Positions 1 through 12,442 of a DNA stretch of 64,000 nt are shown piece by piece. Every line of letters starts with the position of its first letter. Position 1 is the stretch's first letter. Position numbers and translations under genes: made by a program. The notes beneath the pieces were generated by a model, which did not search any database, had not been told where the DNA came from, and saw nothing but the letters and a program-made list of their open reading frames with translations. The DNA is from Spisula solida (taxonomy: Eukaryota > Mollusca > Bivalvia > Venerida > Mactridae), in the NCBI GenBank assembly GCA_947247005.1, contig OX365959.1, positions 41,819,097-41,883,096 on the forward strand, given 5' to 3'.

Positions 1-495
1 TTTTGACCCCAGATGATCAAATTACAAACTTGACCTAGATTTTATAGAGACATACATTGTGATCAAGTTTCATTAAGATTATGTCAAAAATGTGACCTCT
101 AGAGTGTTAACAAGGTTTTTCTTTGATGTGACCAAGTGACCTAGTTTTTAACCCCAGATGACCTATTTACAAACTTGACCTAGATTTCATAGAGACACAC
201 ATTGTGACCAAGTTTCATTAAGATTATGTAAAAATTGTGACCTCTAGAGTGTTAACAAGGTTTTTCTTTGATGTGACCTAGTGACCTAGTTTTTGACCTC
301 AGATGACCCAATTACGAACTTGACCTAGATTTCATAGAGACAAACATTGTGACCAAGTTTAAAAGAGATTAAGTGAAAATTATGCCCTCTAGAGTGTTAC
401 CAGTCCAATTGTTGAAGGTGGACGGCGGACTGCGCACGACGGACAAAAGGATGATCACAATAGCTCACCTTGGGCACTTCATGCTCAGGTGAGCT
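1..495 (-). repeat. AGCTCACCTG-ended repeat, minus copy
   Basis: About three imperfect units of roughly 160 bp contain GACCTAGTTTTTGACC-like and CTCTAGAGTGTTA-like phrases. They are followed by a GGACGG-rich stretch and end in a short AGCTCACC...GGTGAGCT hairpin. This is the reverse complement of the copies at 26691 and 31859. It is cut by the window edge, and no coding capacity was seen. Confidence 0.8.
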
Positions 496-1599
496 AAAAG
501 AGCTTGGGCCTGATCTTTCCCCGGGAAATCTAAGCCAGGGGAAAAAAAGGACCGCTACACCGGGTCGATGATGTTTTAAGTGGCGGGTTTTGGATTGATT
601 CCAAGATATAATTTTCAGATCCCTTACCAATATTATTTACGGCTGTTATTCTTATAAATCTTACTTTTTGTAATTTTTGGGATGTTCTGTATCTGCTGCA
701 AATGATCAAACCACTTTGGTTTACGAAAAACTATTTCTTTGGGATATACTACTACGGTAAACAATAATGACGGAAAGAAACGGAGTTAACCAAAAGTGAT
801 TGAAACTTTGATAAACGAAAACGGCCAATGATTACCAAAGCGCACACAATTTTAGCATTATGGTACAAATGTAGTACATGCCATAATCCGGCCAATTTTA
901 GACTAGCGTATCCATTTGGTGTATGATCTTTGGTATCTACACGAGTAGTCAAACTATTTAGACGCAACCTATACATGGATGCCTGTATTAAGTGCCCAAA
1001 ATCCAGTGCATTTTAAATTTTCATGAAATTTGCATTTAACGCCAATTTCTGGCATTTTTTGGCTCTGTACATGTCCAATACTATAAAAAAACTCAAAACC
1101 CTTAGAATACCTGGTAATATTGGCCGTTAAAATGAGCTTTAAAAGCTATTGATCACTCATCGTGTTTTTTGTTTGTTGGCAATTTCTAGCTAATTCATCT
1201 TAATTCCACTACAAATGTTCGTTAATTTTCTGTTTGTTTACTTTAAGCGAGTTCATTTTAAGGTTCCGCTCAATTAATTTTTTTACTGTTTCCGTTTGTT
1301 AGAAATCAAGCGAGCCAATGTCTGAGTATTCAGATTGGTCGATAAGCGAATGACGTTTGACAAGGACCACAACAAGAACTATGGCTGAAATTGAGGTCAT
1401 AATTGCGATATAGCCGTGTTTAAGTTGTGGGAAGAACATGTTGCTGTGCATTTTTTAAAATATTATCATTATCGGTGTCTATCGCGAGATAAAGGTTCAT
1501 TCTTCATGGAAATGCTATATATTTCATGGTGGGTAGACGTTTTCATATATTTTATAAGAGCTGAAAGTGTGCATTTTATCTGTGCCCAAAGTCTGACGG
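496..1599. other. Gene-free stretch with a dispersed repeat
   Basis: I see no supportable gene. About 930-1080 matches 14060-14210: both share the phrase TGCCCAAAATCC followed by a GTGCATTTTAAATTTTCATG-type run. It is therefore a dispersed repeat present twice in the window. The remainder is AT-rich and unremarkable. Confidence 0.5.
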
Positions 1600-1710
1600 C
1601 AGACAGCTGATCTACTTCACAAACAAATTGTTGACGGACAGACAACAGATGAACAAAGGAGGAAGACTGATCACAAAAACTCACTTTAACACATTGTGAC
1701 AGGTGAGTTA
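1600..1710 (-). repeat. Terminal fragment of the AGCTCACCTG-ended repeat
   Basis: The stretch reads CACAAACAAATTGTTGACGG, then a GGACAGAC-rich segment, then a diverged ACTCAC...GTGACAGGTGAGT end. It is the head of the repeat on the minus strand, without the body. Confidence 0.6.
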
Positions 1711-3148
1711 AAATAGCAGCTACTTGAAGACAGTTTAGATCGGTCTAACAAACTCCAAGCACGGATTTCAGGAGAGGCAGTGGCTAGTCGTCCGGCACCT
1801 TTTCTCTTTTCTTCAGGTAACTTCTCCCAGTTGTATTGGGACATTCAATCACTGTAGTGATGAATAAAACTGTGATCCAATAGAATCGTGAGAAACAATA
1901 CATGCACATGCCTTTTTACAACATATTATTTTACTGTTGGCGTATCGCTTAAAGTCTATCACTATATATACGTATGTCCGTGAGTTTTTAACGCGTTATA
2001 TTTATTTATTGATTATCTTAACGCATTAGTGGTCTGTCTATAAGGGGTTTTAACTGTGTGAACTAGGTGTGAGCAATTGCACTCTTGTTCTATGCATATG
2101 GTAACAGAAGGCTTGTGTGGCTCGCTCAACTTGAATCTTGTCTCTGTTGGATAGCTTGATGATCCCCGCTAGGCTGATATGCGTACAATCAAGAAGTATC
2201 TGGAGCATCTTCCCTTCCCGGTTAACCGACTAGACAGCGTAATTAGTCGTCCGGCGCCGGACAACTACTGAAGAGTCTACAACCATGCTTGTGTCGTGAA
2301 ATGATAACACATTATACTTTTTAATATATTTGAACGATGTACAGAGACAAGATAGATATATTCTTAAAATATTTTTTTTGATCAGGTACGATTTATTTGG
2401 GTACGATTTATGTGGGTACGGATACCGATTCGCCGTTACATCGGTGATCGGATTATTGTCAAGTAATAGTTTGGTTACCGATGATAACTCAATAATTCTT
2501 TATGACATCTAATGATTTAAACTGGAACTTACCTCACACATGGTCTAAGAATCAGTAAATTATCGTAAAATTGGAAAGTAAACAATATTTGGAACGAGCG
2601 ACAAACTAACAGGAAGTAAAAATATGACCCAACGGGAAAACATTTACCAAAAAGATGCAGAAATGTCAAAAGCCAGTCTAAAATTCCAGAAAAAGGACAG
2701 GGGTCTTATCAGACTGTATAACAATCAGCGACAAGCATAAAACTAAAATATGTCTCAGATTCGCTCCTTAAAACTGTTTAAACTACATGTATATAAACAG
2801 TAGACCTATGTATGTTGCCAAATAACTCCGGCTCTATATGTACTGTAGTGTCTGTGGAAGCTGTGCAGTGCATCAGCTGCGGTGGCCATATGACTGTACA
2901 TGGAATATTCTATAATTGCGGTCTTAGTTATTTATAAGTGTAGTCCATACGTTAAGGCAGTTTAGGATCACTAAGAACACGTTTGGCCATAATTTTTCTA
3001 ATTTTTTTTTTCTTTCAAATTCTTTGTGTACTGAGAATGGGAAATCCTTCCACTTTCTTGTCACCAAAGATTACTTTAATGCGGAAAGCAAATATTTCGT
3101 TTTACAACAATTTGTGAGCCCCCCTATTTAGGTAGTTTAGGATCATTT
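1711..3148. other. Gene-free stretch upstream of the first LINE
   Basis: No convincing exon, RNA gene or element boundary was seen. The phrase CAGTTTAGGATCA occurs near 2956 and in a close variant near 3134, immediately before the LINE-derived reading frame, suggesting a short duplicated host phrase. Confidence 0.4.
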
Positions 3149-4846
3149 AAGAAATTTTACAGCTTCATTAAGCATAATAAAAAAGAAAATGTTGGCATAG
3201 CCCCCCTCAAATCAAATGGTATAACACATACAGACCCAGTCATTAAGGCTAATATCCTAAACAAACAGTTCGAATCTGTGTTTTCCCCACCCCAGCCCTT
3301 CAGTCTAAAGCAGCTGTGTTCCAGAATTATCTCTCCCCCTGTCCCAGCAATGGACAAAATACAGGTCACCACAGAAGGTGTGAAAAAACTACTTCTTGGA
3401 CTATCCCCTCATAAAGCCTCAGGTCCTGATGAGATATCTCCTCGTATCCTGAAAGAGCTCCATCATGAAATCGCCCCGGTGCTTGCCCACATATTCAGCT
3501 TATCTCTTGAAAGCGGCCTTGTACCAAGCGATTGGAAAAAAGCCACAGTAGCCCCTGTTTTCAAAAAGGGTCTCAAATCAAAACCTAGTAATTACCGCCC
3601 AATTTCCCTTACCTGCATAGCCTCTAAACTCCTTGAACATATTGTTGTCTCCAACCTCATGACCTACTTTGACGAACATAAACTCCTCTGTGAGTTTCAG
3701 CATGGTTTCAGATCAGGTCACAGCTGTGAGACCCAACTAATTAACTTTACTAAGGACTTGTTCAATAACACCGAACAGGGCAAACAGACAGATGTTGCCG
3801 TCATGGACTTCTCCAAGGCATTCGATAAAGTCGATCACAGTAAACTAATGCACAAACTGGAATGCCTTGGAGTTAACCCCCAAATCACCGGCTGGGTAAA
3901 ATCCTTTCTGTCAAATAGATCCCAGAAAGTTGCCGTCGACGGTCAACTTTCCAGCGAGCTCCCGGTACTATCCGGAGTAACGCAGGGATCCGTCCTGGGA
4001 CCTTGCCTATTCTTGGCCTACATTAATGACCTGCCCGACTCTGTCAAGTCCAATGCAAGAATGTTTGCAGACGACACTATTATATATCTCACAATAAACT
4101 CCATGTCAGACAGCCTATCCCTTCAGCAAGACCTTGCCAGCCTTGAAGCCTGGGAAAAAACCTGGTCCATGGAGTTTAACCCGGACAAATGTGAGATACT
4201 ACGCATCTCCAGAAAAAAACATCCGACGACTTTCCCTTACAAACTCCACAACACTGAACTAAAAACTTGTGACGAAGCAAAATATTTAGGTGTAACAATA
4301 TCAAAAGATTTAAATTGGTCTAAACACATTAATAATGTAACATCTAAAGCAACTTCCTCTCTCCGCTTCATACAACGCAACGTAAAAACTGCCAACCAAA
4401 AAGTAAAAATTGCTGCTTACAACACATAAGTCCGACCACAACTTGAATACTGTTCTAGTATCTGGCATCCCTGGCAAAAAAATCTTTCTAACAAAATCGA
4501 AAAAGTCCAAAGGTCCGCAGCCAGGTATGTAATGAATGACTACCACTACACCAGCAGTGTAACACAGATGTTAAATTCTCTTGAATGGAAAACCCTCCAA
4601 CATAGACGATCCATCAACTCTCTCCTAATGTTTTATAAAATAAGGGCCCAAACAGTTGCAGTCGATTCATCTCATCTTATTCCAACCAGAAATCTCAATT
4701 ACCTAATCCCTCAATCTCACACCCAATACTTCTCTAACTCCTTCTTCCCTAGGACTATCCGACTTTGGAACTCCCTCCCAACCTTGGTCAAATCCAGCCC
4801 CAGCCTAGATGTCTTTAGAGACCGGCTGGCGGCTGTAGAACTGTAA
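3149..4846 (+). pseudogene. Non-LTR retrotransposon reverse transcriptase, 5'-truncated, one in-frame stop
   Basis: One continuous frame encodes about 565 residues of a CR1/Jockey-type LINE ORF2. It begins in the linker just before the reverse transcriptase (KKFYSFIK...ILNKQFESVF). The RT landmarks follow in order: SGPDEISPRILK, NYRPISL, EFQHGFRSGHSC, DFSKAFDKVDH, SGVTQGSVLGP and the catalytic FADD near 4066. The C-terminal part contains RPQLEYCSSIW and a run ending TIRLWNSLP. The endonuclease domain is absent, as expected for 5' truncation during target-primed insertion. A single TAA at 4427-4429 interrupts the frame and there is no frameshift. The ATG-less beginning means no natural start is visible. 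The copy is recent-looking but cannot supply endonuclease. RT identity is certain; the clade call is inference from motif style. Confidence 0.92.
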
Positions 4847-5014
4847 ATGAACTGTCTATCTTAACTGTAACATACTGTCTTTTATCTTTTACACTTTTAA
4901 CACTTGTAACATACATATTTCTTTAATAACTGTTTTTCTCTGACAGCGCCACCCTGTAATAGTCGGTAATCGACGGTTGGGTGTATGATGTAGATGTAGT
5001 TGTAGATGTAGATC
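3149..5014 (+). mobile_element. LINE copy with (GATGTA)n-type tail
   Basis: This is the whole LINE insertion: the truncated ORF plus about 165 bp of 3' UTR. It ends in a GATGTAGATGTAGTTGTAGA repeat at about 4987-5014 rather than poly(A). Short microsatellite tails are typical of CR1-like elements. Target-site duplication is unclear; TCATTTAAGA near 3143 and TCATTTTAAGA near 5033 are a weak candidate pair. Confidence 0.75.
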
Positions 5015-5481
5015 ATCTCAGGGTATTCAGAATCATTTTAAGATAAAACTAAAACTACTTTAGATTTAATCAAAATTTTGGTTGACATTTGTTTTGTAAC
5101 CAAATCCTAACAGACTGACAAGAGAAAACCCCAAAAATATTGCATAATTAAAAAAAATATTTTGAAATGTGTTCGGTCAGTTCCGGATCAGCAAAATTTA
5201 CAAAATGAACCATAGTCTTTTTAAAAACCGTCTTTAAAACAAAATATTTGGTGTATTTATTTCTCTTAGTGACTACAAATATAAAATGAAAAAAAACATT
5301 GGTTCACTTCATCATGTTATTTGAAAAACTGAACTGATCCGTAATTGCCTAAGATTCGGAACTGCCTGAACGACTGTATAAGAAACATACTTCTGTCCAT
5401 ATTTCTACACAACGTGATGCTACCCATACCTGTTATTGGAGACCAAATGGGTAATGGTACTTATAATACGATGCAATAGGT

Positions 5482-5644
5482 CTACATTAGTATGGTAAGT
5501 ATTGACTGTGTCTTTCGTATGTCCCACACCTTGTTTGGTTTTGATCTTATCTGCTTTGTATCAGACCTGAAGAATATTTTCATTGTATTCTTTGCGTGAT
5601 AACATAGAAGAACCAAAAGATCCGTTTCTTCTCCGATTACAAAC
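5482..5644 (-). pseudogene. Downstream part of the disrupted minus-strand gene
   Basis: Read on the minus strand from 5643, this gives TFVIGEETDLLVLLCYHAKN and continues through VWDIRKTQSIL before a TAG at 5484-5482. It directly continues the open frame that stops at the LINE edge at 7555-7561, so the two pieces were one gene before the LINE inserted. The GEETDLLVLL segment is the kind of acidic-plus-hydrophobic strand seen in PIN/FEN1-like nucleases; that assignment is inference. Degenerate coding similarity may persist to about 5350. Confidence 0.75.
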
Positions 5645-7347
5645 TATCGCTGTTTAAGTCTGACTAGCTGTCTGGGAAAACTGTTTACATCTATTTTGCA
5701 GACGAGACTAAATGATTATATGGAAACAAATAGCTTATACAATCCATTTCAAGCTGGCTTCAGGTCCGGTTATAGAACAACAGATCATAATTTCACAATC
5801 AAAACTCTGATTAACAAATATCTTAAAAAGTCTAAAAAGAAAATATATGCATGCTTTGTAGACTTTTCTAAAGCCTCTGATACCGTCTGGCGTTCTGCAA
5901 TGTTAAAAAACTACTCTTATTAGGAATAGATGGCAACTTCTATAAAGTAATTAAAGATATGTACACAACATCCAAATTTATTGTTAAGAAAGAAAACTTC
6001 ATTTCTGAATTGGGCAACTCTAATAGGGGTGTCCGCCAAGGTGACGGCCTGAGTCCTATACTTTTTAATATTTTTATTAACGACATTGATAAAATATTTG
6101 ACAAATCAGTAACTGATCCTATTAGTTTGGATACAACTGATTTTAACTGTTTATTATATGCAGACAATCTTCTATTACTCTCTGAAAGTAACGAAGGATT
6201 ACAATCTTGCATTGACTCTCTTCAAAATTATTGTGAAGATTGGAAATTAAAAATCAATACTGAAAAAACAAAAATCTTGATATTTAGCAATGCTAAAGTA
6301 AAAAACTTGACTTTTAAAATTAATGGCCGAAACATTGAAAATGTCAATGAATATAAATATTTAGGTATACTTCTATACTTTAATGGAAACATGAAACATG
6401 CTACGAACCATCTATATAGTAAAAGTTTAAAGGCAATCTTTGCCTTAAAATCTAGTATCTTAGACTATGATCAGATTTGTCCTAAATTACAATTAAAATT
6501 ATTTGACTCCCTCATCAGACCAATACTAACATACGGATCTGAAGTATGGATTTCAGATTTTAAAATAAACAAAAATACCCTAGATAGGCAACCATTTGAA
6601 AAAATACATAATAGATTTGCAAATATACCCTTGGTGTACGTAAAAATGCATCAAACTTTGCTTCAAAACTCGAACTTGGCAGAGAAAATATATTGAGCTA
6701 CATAACATCTTTGACTGTTAAATACTATGAAAAACCTTCCATCCACAAGGTTAATTAATGAAGCATTCGAAGTTGATAACAAATTAAATAAACATGGACA
6801 CAAGTCACTTAGCTCATTTGTCCAAAATGCCTTAGATAGGACCAACTTAGTGACAATACCTGATAGACCAAAGAATATATCTAAGCACATATCCGACAAA
6901 TATGCATCAGACATATCAAATGAAATAAATAGGTTAAAAACTAAAAAAGAGGAGAATAAATTATATACATACTCTAGAATTTACCCCCAATTTGAAATAC
7001 AACCATACTTAACATTTGGTTTATCAAAAAATGTCACAAAGGAATTAACAAAATTGAGAATAAGTGCACATGATCTTTTAATCGAAAGAGGGCGGTACCT
7101 AAGGCCTAAACTTCCAAAGGAATTGAGAATTTGTAATGATTGTAATTATATAGAAAACGAAGAACATTTCTTACTACATTGTACAAAATTTACAGAAAGT
7201 AGGCGTGTGCTCCTCTTGTTTTATAATATCACTGGATCTATTATCGATGATAAAGAACCAGACTCAGAAAATTCTTTAACCATTCTTAGAAAGCTTCTTA
7301 ATCCAATCAATCCCGGAGAATGCAAACAAATCTGTAATTTCATTTAA
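5645..7347 (+). pseudogene. Second LINE reverse transcriptase, frameshifted, YADN active site
   Basis: This is an RT of a different LINE family. It starts abruptly at YRCLSLTSCLGKLF (5' truncated), then NPFQAGFRSGYRTTDH, VDFSKASDTVWR, RGVRQGDGLSPILFNIFIND and LLYADN. The catalytic YADD is changed to YADN at about 6160. Further on are TEKTKILIFS, YKYLGI and a C-terminal C-x2-C...H-x4-C knuckle (CNDCNYIENEEHFLLHC). The frame breaks near 5905 (an A-run, leading into LLLLGIDGNFYKVIKDMYTT), near 6620 (into YTLGVRKNASNFASKLELGR) and near 6732 (back to the original frame). With the active-site change this copy is dead. The clade is not assigned. Confidence 0.88.
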
Positions 7348-7554
7348 AAAAACATGGTGACCAGATAACTACTAGGTGTTTTAGTGTTTCGATAATCTTT
7401 CATGTTTCACTAATGTTCTATATTACTTTGAATGTTTATTTCAATGTATATATTGTATTGTTATATATATGTATTATCCCATAGCACAGCTATGTATGGA
7501 AGACACCATTTCATGTGGTTTTTCTGAATAAACATATTCTATTCTATTCTATTC
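5645..7554 (+). mobile_element. LINE inserted in the minus-strand gene, TSD TACAAAC
   Basis: The insertion is bounded by identical TACAAAC at 5638-5644 and 7555-7561. Its 3' end is an (ATTCT)n run after GAATAAACAT at about 7526-7554. Removing the element and one TACAAAC joins the host frame exactly on the opposite strand. A related 3' end with a short ATTCTATCCTATTC-type tail lies at 33955-34000. Confidence 0.85.
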
Positions 7555-10521
7555 TACAAACGTCATAGTAGTTTCAGCATATTCTATAGCTGTATCGACG
7601 ATTAGTACATCCGCATCACTTTCTGCATATTTAACGTTTATCCCTCTTTCTTCAAAGTAGGTCCCTAACAGGTATATAAAGTTCTGTTTGTTTTCAACAT
7701 TCTTCAGGAAGGAACCTTTGCTTGTTCGAAACGGTGTGTCGGTTGTAAATCTCACTGGTGTACCTATTATTCCCATATTACGTCTAAGGTGTGTGATATC
7801 CTTTGTTGATGGACCATTGGAGTAACCATCAAACACTACTGTTGTATTTGAATACTTCTGGGCCAAGTACTATAATATTGCTCACATATGGTTCTAAATG
7901 TGCTATTTTTCTGCCACGGAATCTTCTGTAACAATGATCCACCATAAATCACATAGGACACTGCCTCCACTTGCATTTCTGGATCAGGACCGCAATATTC
8001 AAGTTTCCACATTGCATCAGCTAGTTGAGATTTCTGTGCACTTCTAGGCAAACCCGTGTTGTCAAATAACGACGATGGGTTGGTGCTCAACTCGTACTTA
8101 AATATGGTCGAAATATCTTCAACACACCTATCGGCCACGGTTATTAAACGTTGAAAAAGTAACTGTGGATCAATGCTAACTGTTTCATCGTTTATCTTTA
8201 TGGATGTAGTGTCACTTAAAGGCACTGCTTGGTCTTTCCTTCTGTGTACGTATTCACAAACGGCTTGTCCAACCATGTTTTAATAATGTTTGTCCCTATG
8301 TCCAAAGCCATATCAACATTGACTCGTTCATCCGCTGTAACACCAGTTTCTATGTTTCGCAGAGATGAATCTGTTTCCTCAAACGGTGATCGAACTTGCA
8401 AGAATTCCATTACTTGTTTTGCATCATGGCTGTCCCTATTTCGGCGCGACAATGAGGCATCTTGGTGTTGCTCGCTGGTAGCATAATTTGTGTCACTGAA
8501 ATCTTGCATGGCATTATTCATTTCGGCACAAGCTTGCATAGATAACAGCCACTGCGTTCGCTGCAGCTCTGACATTCCTCTTCCTCTTGTAAGACCGCCA
8601 GTGGTCTTCAATGATCGCATCAATACCTGTTCAATAATCAGATCAGTAGAAAGTCCTCCCCAGTACCTATCGGTTCTTCTCACAGTATGATTTCCTTTTA
8701 CGAATTCTCGGTGCACATCCGGATGCTCAATTTCCAATCTCGTCATGTTCTGGAGGTATATGTAGGTAGATTTCATATATAGATAGTGTCCAGATGCAGC
8801 AAAATACGGTAGCATCTTTCGAATAGCTTTAAGATGTCCAGCCCAGTCGCCAGTTCTCTCTGCACGTATAAATTGTTGCAGTACTGCAATCATGTCCATG
8901 TATTGAAACCATAAGGCTGCTGGTCTGTGTTTGTGAAGCTTTCCTTTAAGTTCGACGATCTTTTGAGACACCGCTTTCAAACTTTCATCTTGACACACAT
9001 CATTCTTCGAAATTATGTTTTTTTCAAGTTTTTCATATGTTTCTGATAAGTTGGTCAATACCTTTACACAAGAATCCGAGCTGCTGGGGCATTCCTCTCG
9101 AACTTCTGTCGACAGAGAAACATCGATGCAAATCTCGCTAGTGTTTTCAACACCAGCGGGTGATGTACACGCTATTATTCCAACTCCATGGAAGGTCCCG
9201 TGCCCCAATCAAGCGTCTGAATATTATGGTCGGCGTTGTCTGCCACGAACTGCAGGAATTTTCCAGGGAAATAAGATGGAATAGTTGTGTTCAGTGTTGC
9301 TGCAGCATTTAATTCGTATCGTTGAACCTCAAAATAAGACGCACTAAACCCCAAACTATTAAGTAAATCCACCAAGTATCTAGAACCAAAGTGGTGGTGT
9401 AACTGTATACCAAGACCTATTTGTAAAGGTGCCAATACACTCTTTGGTCTGCATGCCTGGATTATTGCTTGACCAATTGATGCCAACTTAACATTGGTGC
9501 CATTCCCACACAATAAAACTGTCAACAATGTCTTTAAACTTTCAGGTACGAATTCCTTGTTTTCCTTGGTTGAGGAAACAGATGAAAAAGTGGGATAAAA
9601 CTTCTTGTTCGTCTCTACTGGAATAGAGTTGATATCAGCTTTGATGACCTTCGCCGCTGCGGTGATAATTGGTTGCATTTTTTCGGTTTCAGAAAGTCCT
9701 GCTGTATCAGTTGAGAAGTTATGTATAATTTCGGATGCCTTCCGTTTCATTGTTACTTTAGCTTCCGTGTTGCCGAACGATGATATAGATATAGAATTCC
9801 CAAAATGTTCAAATAATTTGTTTTTCATATGTTTGTAAGAGTATGCACGGTCCCCAGAAGTCTCTTCCATCAAATGCATCAATTCTGACATTGTTAAAAC
9901 ACCCCCTTCATTATCTTCTATGTAACTTACCACATTTTTAAATGACTCAGTGGTATCTGGTGCTCCAGGTCTTCCAGGACTTTTAGTTGTTTTTTTACAG
10001 GGGCTAACATTGGATTCAAATTCTTTAGGGATCTGGCGTTTTGTCCTGAAGTTGACACTACAGGTTTGATGGTATAATGCGTCAGCGGCAGGGAGGTCTA
10101 TAATACTTGCAATTCTACCTGAGATATCGTGGGCCCACTGATTATTTCTTTCTGAGCATATACGTTCTACGGAGATTTTAAAGGGGAGAATTCTAACAGG
10201 AAAAACATCATTGCCCCGTTTTCTATGGTTAACTTTTGCATATTGTGCACAAAATATACATTTATTTTTAAAATCAAAAACGCCTGATGACCTAGTAAAA
10301 CATTTATTATTACTATTGTCGTTAATATCTGAATTGTTCGAAAAGTTTCGTTTGTGAATAAAGTCTCTCCTGCAGTCAACATGGACTTGTTGTCCAGGAA
10401 TAACATTTATGTTTGAATGACGCTCAGCACTGGCTTTGTTAATGGACTCACAACCTTTATCTCGTAGCTTCACCGTGGGATGGTCACTAAGCCGGATATT
10501 GCAGAATACACAGTTATCCAT
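7555..10521 (-). pseudogene. Uncharacterised multi-domain protein, three frameshifts plus LINE insertion
   Basis: The minus-strand frame starts with ATG at 10521, directly after a splice acceptor (TTCATTTCAG at 10522-10531). The N-terminus is cysteine-rich: C4-x2-C7, C24, H47/C50, C88-x2-C91, then YHQTCSVNFRTK near residue 150, suggesting zinc-binding modules. A second block reads DNADHNIQTLD...GTFHGVGIIA. Later come CGPDPEMQVEA, VVFDGYSNGPSTKDITHLRR and ESDADVLIVDTAIEYA. The last runs into GEETDLLVLL beyond the LINE and looks like a PIN/FEN1-type acidic nuclease core (inference). Frame changes lie near 9205, 8220-8260 and 7860. I believe similar proteins recur in many invertebrate genomes, but I know no function. 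Either a decayed multi-copy host gene or a transposon-borne gene is possible. Confidence 0.7.
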
Positions 10522-11908
10522 CTGAAATGAATAACCATGTCCATTTATAAGATATATTCTAGAATATTGCAGTTTCTATGTAGCAAACAATTGTCGCAGA
10601 AGAACATAAAATGTTGGAATTGATAAAAAAAGTTCGATCGTCTTCCTATTTAATCATGTATCATATGTTCCTCATATGAATTCATTTTAACAGTATGTAC
10701 TGAAATGCGCCGTAAGTAAGAGTGATATAATTATGAACAATTATTCATTACAAAGGTCCAAAAGGTGATTGGAATGTTATATTATATTATTATGATACAT
10801 TTGCATTCATAAAATGTATCATTGGTGTATTATATGAACTGATTATATTTTTGGATTACATGTATCTACAACAGTAGGAAGAATATCAATTAACATAAGA
10901 TAAATGTAGATATAGTACACGTGCGATGAGATACTTGTGCAGTGCTGCTGGTGTCACATGATACGTTTGTCAGGAATCCACTGCCACTATAATCAGCAAC
11001 TGAAATGGAACAGGTGCTCAGGATGATTTTCAAATGACATTATTGTAATGTTAATAGTACCATCGTTATTATTGCTGTATTGTGTTACAACAGACTATTA
11101 TGATTACAGTTTGAATAATAGAGCGAATATGTGCTTTCCAGAAAATTAATGAGTCGTTTTAAAACAAGGTCGCAAAATGAATAGCGTATCTGGACAAAAC
11201 ATATATATTTTAAACTAAAGTAGCCTTGACAACATCGTTATGGTTAAAAGCCATTTTCAATATGCCATATATTATATACATTTGTATGTATCTAAAGTGA
11301 TAATTATCTTGTAACATACTGTGTGATAAGTAGGTATGACTGATGATGACCAGGAAATGTATGGTTGGGTGTGTGTTCAACAGTTCATCTTCAAGCGAAA
11401 TATTCAGCAACTGCCTGCAATACAATAATGAATGTTTTTAATTACATTGCTCTAGACGTTAAATTACCAAACTATAGTTAGACATGTTGACTAATAACAT
11501 ACATAATCATTCATTGACATTTAAAACTATCAATACGTATTCTAAACTTCGGGTTTGTCATCAAAATTTTCGAATCCTTATGTTATGCTTAGATCGCCAA
11601 ATATACGAAATGATGGCAGAAACGCGCTTCCGTACTTAAAAAAAACACGAATAGGACAGCTTTTAAAACACGTTTTCATTTTCAAATAAGTGTTAATTTG
11701 CTTATTTTGAGCGTCGGTATTTGTTTATAACAGTGTTTAAGTATGTCAGTCCCTTTAATACTCCAAATTATGCATGTTTATACAATATCCGACCTCTACT
11801 ACAACTTCGCCATAAAACAAAGTTCATAAACAATTTTGCAGACGTACAACACGTAAACACCAACGAACTACTTGACTAAAATGAAAAATAAACAAAATCC
11901 TCACTTAC
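10522..11908 (-). other. Putative first intron of the uncharacterised gene
   Basis: The GT end is at 11908 (minus strand reads CAAG|GTAAGTGAGG) and the AG end at 10522. The 1.39 kb between is AT-rich with no other gene that I can support. Confidence 0.55.
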
Positions 11909-12000
11909 CTTGCATATTCGGTCGATAACGGTAGTTTTGAGGGTTTGTTATTGTGTTTCAACTGGGCGCCGCCATTAAACTAATGACGCAAATCGTGACG
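11909..12000 (-). other. Putative 5' leader exon of the uncharacterised gene
   Basis: On the minus strand the stretch contains AATGGCGGCGCCCAG and ends in a strong donor, AAG|GTAAGT. Its own ATG meets TGA after five codons, so it is probably non-coding. A TGACGTCA palindrome (CRE-like) lies just upstream at about 11996-12003. The transcription start is not determined. Confidence 0.45.
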
Positions 12001-12442
12001 TCAGTGTATCTCCCGCTGAAGAGTACACACTACGGTGTGCTGTACGAGCCATCATTTTAGATTAACATTTTACACTTTTTGACAGCCAATAACTTTTTTT
12101 GCCTATGAATACAGACTGCAACTTTTTTTTGGAATATACGTATACATTATTCTTTCGCCCAGTATAAATGCTGTTTCTGTTGCAATTAGTCCGATTGAAA
12201 AGTTTCCTTTATCGGCCTATCAGTTCACGAATATGAATCGATAGCGCACTAGTTTGTAAGTTAATGATAAACTTTCTTCTTAGGCTTAATCATGCTACTA
12301 GAGCATTTATTTTCGGTAAGTATTAGTATTTTTATGTTTATAATAGATTCCATAATAAAAAATAAATAGTTTGCCTAATTAAAACAATTAACGCTCATAT
12401 TTAGTATTTACCGTTCATGTATCGTGGTGGTATGGGTTGTGG

